Assembly: GCA_018716385.1 (NCBI GenBank)
Contig: DVJZ01000020.1
Coordinates: forward strand, 1-50,452
From: Candidatus Enterenecus merdae
Lineage (GTDB): Bacteria > Bacillota > Clostridia > Oscillospirales > Oscillospiraceae
Direction of reading: 5' to 3'
Length of the DNA: 50,452 nucleotides
Under the pieces are notes generated by a model, which saw nothing but the letters and a program-made list of their open reading frames with translations, did not search any database and was not told the origin of the DNA. Below, piece after piece: positions 41,379 to 49,744 of the stretch. Positions within the stretch are counted from its first letter, which is position 1; each line of letters starts with the position of its first letter. Made by a program: the position numbers and the translations under genes.

Positions 41379-42182
41379 ATGGCGCGGCTGGACGAGAAGC
41401 GGCTGTTCCTGCTGGATCTGGACGGGACCGTCTATCTGGACGACGCCCTCTTCCCCGGCACCTTGCCCCTGCTGGAGCAGATCAGGGCCCAGGGAGGCGT
41501 GCCCGTCTTCCTGACCAACAACTCCTCCCGCTCCCCCCAGTCCTATGTGGACAAACTGGCTGGCATGGGCCTGTCCATCCCGCTCCAGCAGGTGCTCACC
41601 TCCACCCACGCCCTCATCGCCCACCTGAAGGCCCGGCCCCCCTACCGGCTGTGTTATGCCTTTGGCACCCAGAGCTTCCGGGCCCAGCTGGCCATGGCCG
41701 GTATCCCCGTCACCCATCGCCTGGAGGAGGGCATCGACTGCCTGCTGGTGGGCTTTGACACCGAACTGACCTTTGAGAAACTGGAGCACGCATGCATCCT
41801 ACTGGGCCGGGGAGTGGACTATCTGGCCACCAACCCCGACTGGGTGTGCCCTACCCGGTACGGCGCGGTGCCCGACTGCGGCAGCGTGTGTGAAATGCTC
41901 CACCGGGCCACCGGACGCCGCCCCCAGGTGCTGGGCAAACCCCAGCCCGAACTGGCCCGGCTGGCCATGGCCCGCTTTGGCCGCTCCCCGCGGGAGACCC
42001 TGCTGGTGGGCGACCGGCTGTACACCGACATCGCCTGCGGCGTCAACGCCGGCATCGACACCGTCCTGGTCCTGTCCGGGGAGGGGCGGGCCGACCAAGT
42101 GCGCCCCGGCACACCCACCCCCACCTGGATCTTCGATGACGTGGGCTCCCTGGCCGCCGCCCTGGCTGCCGCCCGCTCCTAA
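41379..42182 (+). CDS. HAD-IIA family phosphatase (NagD-like)
   Basis: The protein has 267 residues, with start ATG 41379 behind AAGGAGG. HAD motif I is FLLDLDGTVYLDD, motif II VFLTNNSS, motif III lies near GKPQPE, and motif IV is LLVGDRLYTDIACG. The C2-type cap between motifs II and III is typical of NagD/phosphoglycolate-type enzymes, which dephosphorylate small metabolites. The physiological substrate is not evident. It lies 37 bp after pheT and may be co-transcribed. Confidence 0.92.
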   Translation: MARLDEKRLFLLDLDGTVYLDDALFPGTLPLLEQIRAQGGVPVFLTNNSSRSPQSYVDKLAGMGLSIPLQQVLTSTHALIAHLKARPPYRLCYAFGTQSFRAQLAMAGIPVTHRLEEGIDCLLVGFDTELTFEKLEHACILLGRGVDYLATNPDWVCPTRYGAVPDCGSVCEMLHRATGRRPQVLGKPQPELARLAMARFGRSPRETLLVGDRLYTDIACGVNAGIDTVLVLSGEGRADQVRPGTPTPTWIFDDVGSLAAALAAARS

Positions 42183-42227
42183 ACCACTCCCGAACCACCC
42201 CGCCCTCATCCCAAGGAGATGACCCCC

Positions 42228-43118
42228 ATGGTTTTGCTTGCCTGCTTCCTGCTGCTGTGCGCCCTGGCCTGGGCCGCCGCCCTGTTGCCTCTGTCCCCGC
42301 CCCTGCTGGCCCTGACCTGGGTGGGCCTGGTGACCGTGGGGCTTCTGCTGGTGTGGATCCTTCTGCTGCGCGGGCGCGGGGGCCATCCCGCCTGGGCGGT
42401 GCTGTCCCGGTTCCGCTACGCCCATCGGGGCCTGCACGACCGGGCCCGGGGTATCCCGGAGAACTCTTTGGCCGCCTTCCGGGCCGCCGTGGAACGGGGG
42501 TACGGCGCGGAGCTGGACGTGCGCCTGACCAAGGACGGCCGGCTGGCCGTGCTCCACGACGACTCCCTGCTGCGCACCGCCGGGGCGGACGTGAAGCTCT
42601 CCCAGCTCACCGCCCGGGAGCTGGAGCGCTACCGGCTGGAGGGCACCCAGGAGCGCATCCCTTTGCTGGAGGAGGTGCTGCCCCTGTTCGAGGGGAGGAC
42701 CCCCCTCATCGTGGAGCTCAAGGCCGAGCGCAACCCCGGGGCGCTGGCCCGGGCCGCCTGCGACATGCTGGACCGCTTCCAGGTGGACTACTGCGTGGAG
42801 TCCTTCCACCCCCTGGCGGTGCGCTGGCTGCGCAAGCACCGGCCCCAGGTCTGCCGGGGCCAGCTCAGCGAGGACTTTCTGCACACCCGCACCGGCCTGG
42901 GCCGCCTGGCCGACTTTGCCATGACCCATCTGCTCACCGGCTTTCTCACCGTGCCCGACTTCATCGCCTACCGGCAGCCCCACCGCCGCCTGGCCCTGAA
43001 GCTGGCCCGCCGCCAATGGGGCGTGCGGGAGGTGAGCTGGACCATCCGCACCCCCCAGGCCCTGGCCGCCTGCGAGGCCGACGGCCGCCTGGCCATCTTC
43101 GAGGGCTTCCTGCCCTGA
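42228..43118 (+). CDS. Membrane-anchored glycerophosphodiester phosphodiesterase-like protein
   Basis: A 296-residue protein. The ATG at 42228 is preferred because AAGGAG is 7-9 bases upstream; the ATG at 42219 touches that site. Two N-terminal helices (residues ~2-48) anchor it. The GDPD domain follows with the first His in YAHRGLHDR, then the IPENSLAAFRAAVERGYGAELDVRLTKDG block (ELDV acidic pair), VLHDDSL (second His) and LIVELKAE. Such enzymes release glycerol-3-phosphate from phospholipid head groups. Confidence 0.88.
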   Translation: MVLLACFLLLCALAWAAALLPLSPPLLALTWVGLVTVGLLLVWILLLRGRGGHPAWAVLSRFRYAHRGLHDRARGIPENSLAAFRAAVERGYGAELDVRLTKDGRLAVLHDDSLLRTAGADVKLSQLTARELERYRLEGTQERIPLLEEVLPLFEGRTPLIVELKAERNPGALARAACDMLDRFQVDYCVESFHPLAVRWLRKHRPQVCRGQLSEDFLHTRTGLGRLADFAMTHLLTGFLTVPDFIAYRQPHRRLALKLARRQWGVREVSWTIRTPQALAACEADGRLAIFEGFLP

Positions 43119-43148
43119 CCCGATCCGCCCCCTCCAGGCGGGTCGGGT
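43118..43148 (+). terminator. Terminator hairpin after the GDPD-like gene
   Basis: Arms 43118-43129 and 43137-43148 (12 pairs, one G-T), 7-nt loop. The arm starts at the last base of the stop codon and ends against the next promoter's -35 box. Confidence 0.65.
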
Positions 43149-43177
43149 TTGACTATGGGGCGAAAGTATAGTATAAT
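43149..43177 (+). promoter_or_regulatory. Sigma-A promoter of the methyltransferase-ecf-truA unit
   Basis: TTGACT (43149-43154) and TATAAT (43172-43177) are spaced by 17 bp, close to consensus. Confidence 0.88.
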
Positions 43178-43215
43178 ACCCCGCATTATAGCAAGCGGGA
43201 AGGGAGGGCCGGCCC

Positions 43216-44079
43216 ATGTGGATCGCCGATCAATGGCAGCAGTATGAACTGCTGGACTGCTCCGGAGGGGAGAAGCTGGAGCGGTGGGACCGGTACACTC
43301 TGGTCCGGCCCGACCCCCAGGCCATCTGGGCCACCCCCCGTTCCCATCCGGGCTGGGCCCGGCCCGACGCCCGCTACACCCGCTCCCGCAGCGGGGGCGG
43401 GGCCTGGAGCGGCCACGGCACCCCCCAGCGTTGGCAGGTGCGCTACCGGGAACTGACGTTCCAGGTGGGGCTGATGAACTTCAAGCACACCGGCCTGTTC
43501 CCAGAGCAGGCCGTCAACTGGGACTTTGCCCAGGACCAGATCCAGGCCGCCGGCCGGCCGGTGCGGGTGCTCAACCTGTTTGCCTACACCGGCGGGGCCA
43601 CCCTGGCCTGCGCCGCCGCGGGGGCCAGGGTGTGCCACGTGGACGCGGCCCGGGGCATGGTGCAGTGGGCCCGGGACAACGCCAAGCTCTCGGGGCTGGA
43701 GGGGCATCCCATCCGCTGGATCGTGGACGACTGCGCCAAGTTTGTGGAGCGGGAGATCCGCCGGGGCCGGCGATATGACGCCGTCATCCTGGATCCCCCC
43801 TCCTACGGTCGGGGCCCCTCGGGGGAGGTGTGGAAACTGGAGGACAGCCTCTACCCCTTCCTGGAGCTGGTCTGCCAGGTGCTCAGCGACCAGCCCCTGT
43901 TCGTCCTGCTCAACTCCTACACTGCGGGGCTGGCCCCCTCGGTGCTGACCTATCTGCTGCAAACGGTCATCGGTGGCAGGTTCGGCGGGCGCGCGGAGTC
44001 CGACGAGCTGGGCCTGCCCGTCACCCAGACCGGCCTGGCCCTGCCCTGCGGGGCGGCGGGACGGTGGACGCCCCATTGA
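43216..44079 (+). CDS. RlmI/RlmK-like SAM-dependent methyltransferase
   Basis: A 287-residue protein with AGGGAGGG before ATG. It lacks the PUA domain of RlmI but has the catalytic part: LNLFAYTGGATLACAAAGA (motif I), HVDAARGMVQWARDN, and DAVILDPPSYGRG (the DPPSY-type motif of nucleic-acid methyltransferases). FKHTGLFPEQ upstream is a typical family segment. It likely methylates a base in 23S rRNA; the site is unknown. It leads the transcript with ecfA1A2T-truA. Confidence 0.85.
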   Translation: MWIADQWQQYELLDCSGGEKLERWDRYTLVRPDPQAIWATPRSHPGWARPDARYTRSRSGGGAWSGHGTPQRWQVRYRELTFQVGLMNFKHTGLFPEQAVNWDFAQDQIQAAGRPVRVLNLFAYTGGATLACAAAGARVCHVDAARGMVQWARDNAKLSGLEGHPIRWIVDDCAKFVEREIRRGRRYDAVILDPPSYGRGPSGEVWKLEDSLYPFLELVCQVLSDQPLFVLLNSYTAGLAPSVLTYLLQTVIGGRFGGRAESDELGLPVTQTGLALPCGAAGRWTPH

Positions 44080-44120
44080 CCGCCCGCCCCATCTCATCCC
44101 ATTGGAGTGGTGGTACCCTC

Positions 44121-44966
44121 ATGAATCAGCCCATCCTACAAACCCAACAGCTGGTCTTCCGCTACACCACTGAAGAGGGCGTGGCCCCCACGGTGCTGGA
44201 CGGCATTGACCTTACCATCCAGCCCGGTTCCTTCGTTGCCGTGCTGGGTCACAACGGCTCGGGCAAATCCACCCTGGCCAAGCACTTTAACGCCATCCTG
44301 CTGCCCACCGGGGGCAAGGTGTACGTATCCGGGTTGGACACGGCGGATGAAGCCCGCCTGCTGGACATCCGCTGTCAGGTGGGCATGGTCTTCCAAAATC
44401 CCGACAACCAGATCGTGGCCAGCGTGGTGGAGGAGGACGTGGCCTTCGCCCCGGAGAACCTGGGCCTGCCCTCCCCTCAGATCCGCCAGCGGGTGGACGC
44501 GGCCCTGCGCACCGTGGGCATGGAGTCCTATGCCCGGCATGCCCCCCATCTGCTCTCCGGGGGGCAGAAACAGCGGGTGGCCATCGCCGGTGTGCTGGCC
44601 ATGGAACCGGCCTGCGTGGTGCTGGACGAGGCCACCGCCATGCTCGATCCAGTGGGCCGGCGGGAGGTGCTGTCCACCGTCCGGGCCCTCAACCGGGAGA
44701 AGGGGATCACCGTGCTGCTCATCACCCACCACATGGACGAGGCCGCCCAGGCCGACCGCCTGATCGTCATGCACGACGGGCGGGTGGTCCGAGACGGCCC
44801 CCCCGCCCAGGTTTTTCAAGACGTGGAGGGCCTGCGGGCGCTGGGGCTGGAGGTGCCCGAGCCGGTGGCCCTGATGTACGCGCTGCGCCAGCGCGGCCTG
44901 GACCTGCCCTTGGACGCCCTGGACGCGGACAGCTGCGCCGCCGCCCTGGGAAAACTTCTGAGCTGA
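44121..44966 (+). CDS. ecfA1: Energy-coupling factor ATPase EcfA1
   Basis: A 281-residue ATPase of the housekeeping ECF module that powers many S components. Motifs: GHNGSGKST (Walker A), FQNPDNQIVASVVEEDVAF (Q-loop block), LSGGQKQR, VVLDEATAMLD and ITHHMDEAA. The EcfA1-type ATPase is typically paired with EcfA2, read 16 bp downstream. The C-terminal extension (about 40 residues) is normal for EcfA1. Uptake targets (vitamins, metals) depend on S components elsewhere. Confidence 0.94.
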   Translation: MNQPILQTQQLVFRYTTEEGVAPTVLDGIDLTIQPGSFVAVLGHNGSGKSTLAKHFNAILLPTGGKVYVSGLDTADEARLLDIRCQVGMVFQNPDNQIVASVVEEDVAFAPENLGLPSPQIRQRVDAALRTVGMESYARHAPHLLSGGQKQRVAIAGVLAMEPACVVLDEATAMLDPVGRREVLSTVRALNREKGITVLLITHHMDEAAQADRLIVMHDGRVVRDGPPAQVFQDVEGLRALGLEVPEPVALMYALRQRGLDLPLDALDADSCAAALGKLLS

Positions 44967-44982
44967 AAGGGAGCCTGCGCCT

Positions 44983-45858
44983 ATGCCCCCCATCCTCGAG
45001 ACGCGACAACTGCATCATCTGTACAGCGCCGGCACCCCCTTTGCCCACGCCGCCCTGCGTGGGGTGGACTTTGCCGCCCAGGCGGGGGAATACCTAGCCA
45101 TCATCGGCCGCACCGGCTCGGGCAAGTCCACCCTGATCCAGCACCTCAACGGACTGTTAAAACCCACCTCCGGCCAGGTCCTCTTTGACGGGGAGGACAT
45201 CTGGGAGAGCAAGCAGCGCACCCGGGCCGTCCGCTTCCAGGTGGGCCTGGTGTTCCAGTATCCGGAGTACCAGCTGTTTGAAGAGACGGTCTACCGGGAC
45301 ATCGCCTTCGGCCCCAAGAACATGGGGCTTGACGAGGGGGAGGTGGACCGCCGGGTGCGCCAGGCCGCCCGGTTCGTGGGGCTGGACGAGCCGGTGCTGG
45401 ACAAGTCCCCCTTCGACCTGTCCGGAGGGCAGAAGCGCCGGGTAGCCATCGCCGGCGTCATCGCCATGGAGCCCCAGGTGCTCATCCTGGACGAACCCAC
45501 CGCCGGGCTGGATCCCGCCGGCTCGGCCCAGATCCTGGACAACATCCGCACCTACCACCGGGAGAAGGGGGCCACCGTCATCCTGGTCTCCCACTCCATG
45601 GAGGAGGTGGCCCGGGAGGCCGGCCGCCTGGTGGTCATCTCCCAGGGGTGCATCCCCTTCTCCGGCCCCCCCGCTCAGGTGTTCGCCCGGGGGGAACAAC
45701 TGGAGGCGCTGGGGCTTGGCGTGCCGGCCATGACCCGGGTGTTCGCCCGGCTGCGGGCCATGGGGCTGGACGTACCTGCGGGGGTATATACCGTAGCGCA
45801 GGCCCGGGACGCGGTGCTGGCCGTCCTGGCCAGGAAGGAGGGGTCGCCATGGCCCTGA
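44983..45858 (+). CDS. ecfA2: Energy-coupling factor ATPase EcfA2
   Basis: A 291-residue ATPase with GRTGSGKSTLIQHLNGLLKP (Walker A and the EcfA2-typical continuation), FQYPEYQLFEETVYRDIAFGPKN, LSGGQKRR, LILDEPTAGLD and VSHSMEEVA. Together with EcfA1 it makes the asymmetric ATPase heterodimer. Its last codons overlap ecfT by 10 bp, which suggests strict stoichiometric translation. Confidence 0.94.
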   Translation: MPPILETRQLHHLYSAGTPFAHAALRGVDFAAQAGEYLAIIGRTGSGKSTLIQHLNGLLKPTSGQVLFDGEDIWESKQRTRAVRFQVGLVFQYPEYQLFEETVYRDIAFGPKNMGLDEGEVDRRVRQAARFVGLDEPVLDKSPFDLSGGQKRRVAIAGVIAMEPQVLILDEPTAGLDPAGSAQILDNIRTYHREKGATVILVSHSMEEVAREAGRLVVISQGCIPFSGPPAQVFARGEQLEALGLGVPAMTRVFARLRAMGLDVPAGVYTVAQARDAVLAVLARKEGSPWP

Positions 45859-46655
45859 AGGACATCACCTTGGGCCAGTTCTTCCCGGGCAGCTCCCCCA
45901 TCCACCGCCTGGACCCCCGGGCCAAGCTCATCGGCCTGGTGCTATACATCGTGGCCCTATTCCTGGCCGGCCGGTGGGTGAGCTACCTGGTGGTCTTTCT
46001 GGCCCTGGCCCTGGTGGTGGCCCTGTCCACAGTGCGCCTCCGGGCCCTGGTGCGGGGGATGAAGCCGGTGCTGTTCCTGCTGGCCTTCACCGCCGTGCTC
46101 AACCTGTTCTACACCCCGGGCCGCCCCCTGGTCTCCTTCTGGATCTTCACCATCACCGACGAGGGGGTCGTCCGGTCCATCCTCATGGTGGCCCGCATCC
46201 TGATGCTCATCTCCTGCACCTTCCTGCTGACCTACACCACCTCTCCCCTGGCCCTCACCGACGGGCTGGAGTCTCTGCTCTCCCCCCTCAAGCGGGTGCG
46301 CCTGCCGGTGCATGAGCTGTCCATGATCATGTCCATCGCCCTGCGCTTTGTCCCCACCCTCATCGAGGAGACGGACAAGATCATGTCGGCCCAGCGGGCC
46401 CGGGGGGCCGACTTTGACTCCGGCGGCCTGGTGCGCAAGGCCAAGGCCCTCATTCCCCTGCTGGTGCCCCTGTTCATCTCCGCCTTCCGCCGGGCCGACG
46501 AGCTGGCCACCGCCATGGAGTGCCGCTGCTACCACGGCGGGGAGGGACGCACCCGGCTGCATCAGCTCCGTTTCGGCCCGGGGGACGGGCTGTTCATGGC
46601 CGCCGCCCTATCCCTTGCCGTGGGGGTGGGCGTGCTGGCCCACTTTGGCTGGTGA
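45849..46655 (+). CDS. ecfT: Energy-coupling factor transmembrane protein EcfT
   Basis: A 268-residue membrane protein beginning with the family pattern MALKDITLGQFFPGSSPIH and LDPRAKL. About five to six helices follow. The two ATPase-coupling motifs are SAQRARGAD and TAMECRCY (the latter in place of the common EARGY). It links S components to EcfA1/EcfA2. Gene order ecfA1-ecfA2-ecfT-truA is standard in Firmicutes. Confidence 0.94.
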   Translation: MALKDITLGQFFPGSSPIHRLDPRAKLIGLVLYIVALFLAGRWVSYLVVFLALALVVALSTVRLRALVRGMKPVLFLLAFTAVLNLFYTPGRPLVSFWIFTITDEGVVRSILMVARILMLISCTFLLTYTTSPLALTDGLESLLSPLKRVRLPVHELSMIMSIALRFVPTLIEETDKIMSAQRARGADFDSGGLVRKAKALIPLLVPLFISAFRRADELATAMECRCYHGGEGRTRLHQLRFGPGDGLFMAAALSLAVGVGVLAHFGW

Positions 46656-46667
46656 GGTGGGTGTGAG

Positions 46668-47423
46668 ATGGAACAGCGCAACATCGCCCTGCGCCTGAGC
46701 TACACAGGCACCGCCTATCACGGCTGGCAGGTGCAGAAAAACGCCCGCTCGGTGGCCGAGACCCTGGAGCAGGCCCTGGCCACGGTGGTGGGCCACCCGG
46801 TCAAGCTCACCGGGGCGGGCCGCACCGACGCTGGGGTGCACGCCCGGGTGTATGTGGCCAACTTCCGCACCAGCTCCGGCATCCCCGTGGACCGGCTGCC
46901 CCTGGCGGTGAACACCCGCCTGCCCGACGACATCGTGGTGTCCCGGGCCACGGTGGTGCCGGATGGGTTCAACGCCATCGGCTCCTGCCTGCGCAAGGAG
47001 TACACCTACCGCATCTACAACTCCCGCATCCGGGACCCCTTCTACGTCAACCGGGTGTGGTTCTACCCCCGGCCTCTGGACGAGGCGGTCCTGGCGGCGG
47101 CCGCCGCCCAGTTCGTGGGCACCCACGACTTTGCCGCCGTACGCTCGGTGGGTACCGAGACCCGAAGTACGGTACGCACCGTATACTACTTTGAGGTGGC
47201 GCGCCGGGAGCGGGTCATCGACCTTCGGGTGTGCGCCGACGGGTTTCTCTACAACATGGTCCGGGCCATGGTGGGCACCTGCGTCTACGCCGCCCAGGGC
47301 AAGCTGGACCCGGCGGACATCCCGGGCATCCTCTCCGCCCGCAACCGCACCCTGGCCGGCCCCACCGCCCCGCCGGATGGGCTATATATGACCAACTTAT
47401 GGTATGAGGAAGATGTATTATAA
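46668..47423 (+). CDS. truA: tRNA pseudouridine(38-40) synthase
   Basis: TruA modifies U38-U40 in the anticodon stem. The 251-residue protein has YTGTAYHGWQVQ, the catalytic Asp54 in GAGRTDAGVHA, LRKEYTYRIYN, FVGTHDFAAVRS and GFLYNMVRAMVG. The final codons (TNLWYEEDVL, then TAA) are strikingly AT-rich for this genome (TTA TGG TAT GAG GAA GAT GTA TTA). A GC-rich alternative copy of the same tail lies 149 bp downstream, so the present 3' end may be a replacement. Confidence 0.95.
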   Translation: MEQRNIALRLSYTGTAYHGWQVQKNARSVAETLEQALATVVGHPVKLTGAGRTDAGVHARVYVANFRTSSGIPVDRLPLAVNTRLPDDIVVSRATVVPDGFNAIGSCLRKEYTYRIYNSRIRDPFYVNRVWFYPRPLDEAVLAAAAAQFVGTHDFAAVRSVGTETRSTVRTVYYFEVARRERVIDLRVCADGFLYNMVRAMVGTCVYAAQGKLDPADIPGILSARNRTLAGPTAPPDGLYMTNLWYEEDVL

Positions 47424-47520
47424 GCTCAGACGGCGGGGCGGTAGGCCTGCCCCTGGCAGGCCCGCCGCGCAGCGGCGGAGCCAGGGCGGAATTCACTTCC
47501 GCCCGGCGATTTGCAATCCC
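47424..47520. repeat. Hairpin-array element between the two truA tails
   Basis: Three consecutive GC hairpins: arms 47444-47451/47455-47462 (8 bp), 47462-47468/47472-47478 (7 bp) and 47484-47491/47497-47504 (8 bp, GGGCGGAA...TTCCGCCC). The order CGCGCAGCGG, CGGAGCC, AGGGCGGAATT, CCGCCC matches the element next to infB. This is a member of the same small repeat family. Confidence 0.7.
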
Positions 47521-47571
47521 GCCGGATGGGCTATATATGACAATCTGTGGTGTGAAGCGGACGTGCTGTGA
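47521..47571 (+). pseudogene. Displaced second copy of the truA 3' tail
   Basis: The first 20 bases (47521-47540) are identical to 47372-47391 of truA. The sequence then encodes, after a one-base deletion, NLWCEADVL and a TGA stop. Codons here (CTG TGG TGT GAA GCG GAC GTG CTG) are GC-rich like the rest of truA, so this copy looks like the original 3' end. No ribosome binding site or start belongs to it. Confidence 0.8.
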
Positions 47572-47677
47572 GCCCGGCAGGAAAGGCGGAGCCAGGTCAA
47601 TCAAGCACTCCCATCCCTCAGGCGAGCCCTGACGCCAACCCCTTGCGGGTCAAACCCCACCAGGAAAGGAAGCCCCC

Positions 47678-48871
47678 ATGGACCAACAGAGCCTGCGACA
47701 ATCCAACCCATCTGACGGGAAGCTTCCAGGCAAGCGCCCCCGGTTCCTGCTGCGTCTGGCCCTATTTCTGCTCAGCGCGGTGCTGGTGATCGGGGCGGTG
47801 GCCGTGGTGGTGTTTCGGGACCGGCTGAACCTGGACAGCATCAAGCGCTGGATTCACTACCGCACCCTGTCCATCAGCGACAGCGGCCGGGCCGAATCCT
47901 TTCCCTACGACGGCTCCCTGAACGACACCTTTGCGGTCCTGGACGGGGACCTGCTGGTCTGCTCTCCCAACGCCATCTCCCTATACTCCAGCAGTGGAAC
48001 CCGATATGTCAACCAAGCCGTGCAGATGCAGAACCCGGTGGTGGACTCCAACGGCTCCTTGGCCGTGGTGTACGACGCGGGGGGCAGCTCTCTTTACGTG
48101 CTGGGTCAGCGGGAGCTGATCTGGCAGGGGGAGGACTTTGACTCCATCCTGTCCGCCCGGCTCAATCGGGACGGCTACCTCACTGTGGTCACCCAGTCCA
48201 GCGGCTACCGTGGAGTGGTCACCGTCTGCGACTCCACCTATACGCCCCTGATGAGCGTCAATGTCTCCTCTGCCTTCGTGCTGGACGCCGCCCTGTCCGA
48301 CGACGGGCACACTCTGGCCATCCTCACCATGGGCCAGCAGGACGGCGTGGTCCAGTCCACCCTGTCCTTGTACGGCCTGAACACCGGTGACAGCGGGCAG
48401 TTCACCCCCGACGTCACCACTTCCCTGGGCGCCGTGGTGGCACTGGACACCAAGCACACCCAGGATCAGGTGTGGATGGTCACCGACCAGGGGCTGACCA
48501 TCGCCGACCACGCGGGGCAGACTGTCACCGCCGACTGGTCCAGCCTATACCTGAAGCGCTACACCCTGGATGGGGACGGCTTTGCCGTGGCGCTGCTGGG
48601 CCGGTACCGGGCGGGCAGCCAGGCCCAGCTCTGGGTGACGGATGAGCAGGGTCAGACCCACACCTTGGAGATCGACCAGCAGGTGCTCTCCCTGTCCGCC
48701 GCCGGGCGGTATATCGCGGTGCTCACCGGGGACCGGCTGGACATCTACACCGACACCCTGGAACTCTATGCCTCCCTGGAGGGCACCCAGGGGGCCCGGA
48801 GCGCCCTGGCGCTGAAGGACGGTTCGGCCATCCTGATCTCTGACGACACCGTCAGCTTCTATATCCCCTGA
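47678..48871 (+). CDS. DUF5711 family membrane-anchored beta-propeller-like protein
   Basis: A 397-residue protein behind AGGAAAGGA. The cytoplasmic N-terminus of about 23 polar residues (MDQQSLRQSNPSDGKLPGK) precedes one helix (FLLRLALFLLSAVLVIGAVA), then a large extracytoplasmic beta-rich domain with repeated VLDGDLLVCSPNAISLY, GSSLYVLGQRELIWQG and ALSDDGHTLAIL segments, like WD/PQQ-type propeller blades. This fits DUF5711. Its function is unknown. It follows the truA tail duplication and precedes cvpA. Confidence 0.78.
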   Translation: MDQQSLRQSNPSDGKLPGKRPRFLLRLALFLLSAVLVIGAVAVVVFRDRLNLDSIKRWIHYRTLSISDSGRAESFPYDGSLNDTFAVLDGDLLVCSPNAISLYSSSGTRYVNQAVQMQNPVVDSNGSLAVVYDAGGSSLYVLGQRELIWQGEDFDSILSARLNRDGYLTVVTQSSGYRGVVTVCDSTYTPLMSVNVSSAFVLDAALSDDGHTLAILTMGQQDGVVQSTLSLYGLNTGDSGQFTPDVTTSLGAVVALDTKHTQDQVWMVTDQGLTIADHAGQTVTADWSSLYLKRYTLDGDGFAVALLGRYRAGSQAQLWVTDEQGQTHTLEIDQQVLSLSAAGRYIAVLTGDRLDIYTDTLELYASLEGTQGARSALALKDGSAILISDDTVSFYIP

Positions 48872-48912
48872 CCTGTGCCCAGCCCTCGACTCTTTTCCGG
48901 AGGTGGACAGCC

Positions 48913-49626
48913 ATGCCGCTGTACCTGTTGGACATCCTCATCCTGATCCTGCTGGCCTTCTTCGCCTGGCGGGGCGCCAAAAAGGGCCTGATCCTTTCCC
49001 TGTGCGGTCTGGCGGGGTTGGTGGTAGCCTTTCTGGGCGCCCGGTTGATCTCGTCGGCCTTTTATCTCCCCGCCTCCAGCCTCCTGGAGCCGGGCATTTA
49101 CGAGATGGTGCTGGGCGCTCAGCCCGAGGAGGAGCAGGCCGATCCCGCCCCTTCCGGCCAAGAGGAAGGGGTGGAGCAACCCCAGCCCTCTTACAGCCTG
49201 GATCAGCTGCTGGACTCCATCCGGGAGGCGGGGGTGTTTGCCGGCCTGTCCGGCTTCCTGGAGCAGGCCGCAGCTGACGGAGAGCTCCAACCGAACCAGG
49301 CCCAGACCCCGGCCCAAGCCTTGGCCAGCTATATCGCCCGGCTGCTTGCCCGGGCGGGGCTGTTCGCCCTGTCCTTCCTGCTCATCCTGCTGATCTGGTT
49401 CCTGGTCAGCCGGATGCTGGACCTGGCCTTCCACCTGCCCATCCTATCTGCGCTGAACTGGATGGGGGGGCTGGTTTTTGGCCTGCTCAAGGCCGCCGTG
49501 GTGGTGGTTGTGCTGGTCTGGCTTGGCCAGCTGGCCGGTTGGATCCCCACCCAGCCAGACAGCCCCGTGACGTCCCTGTTCACCCTGCGCGGCCTGGGGC
49601 GGCTGCTGGATGGACTTCTATTGTAA
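48913..49626 (+). CDS. CvpA family membrane protein
   Basis: A 237-residue protein with GGAGGTGG before ATG. The opening LYLLDILILILLAFFAWRGAKKGLI matches CvpA proteins, with four helices in all. Between helices 2 and 3 is a long acidic, Gln/Pro-rich extracytoplasmic loop (residues ~65-135). E. coli CvpA is needed for colicin V production and bile tolerance; in Firmicutes the role is unclear. It probably forms a unit with the DUF5711 gene. Confidence 0.85.
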   Translation: MPLYLLDILILILLAFFAWRGAKKGLILSLCGLAGLVVAFLGARLISSAFYLPASSLLEPGIYEMVLGAQPEEEQADPAPSGQEEGVEQPQPSYSLDQLLDSIREAGVFAGLSGFLEQAAADGELQPNQAQTPAQALASYIARLLARAGLFALSFLLILLIWFLVSRMLDLAFHLPILSALNWMGGLVFGLLKAAVVVVVLVWLGQLAGWIPTQPDSPVTSLFTLRGLGRLLDGLLL

Positions 49627-49744
49627 TCCAACCGGGAAAATTCTTTTTTCTTCGGAAATAAATCCCACGCTAAAATTCATAACCCGTTCATATTTATCTG
49701 GTATGGTATGTCTCAAATGACATCTCTCTGAAAGGAGCGCAGCC

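Noticed and set aside
49627-49744. CIRCE or CtsR operator before the Clp gene
   Set aside because: I looked for GAGTGCTAA-type inverted repeats and GGTCAAA direct repeats and found neither.
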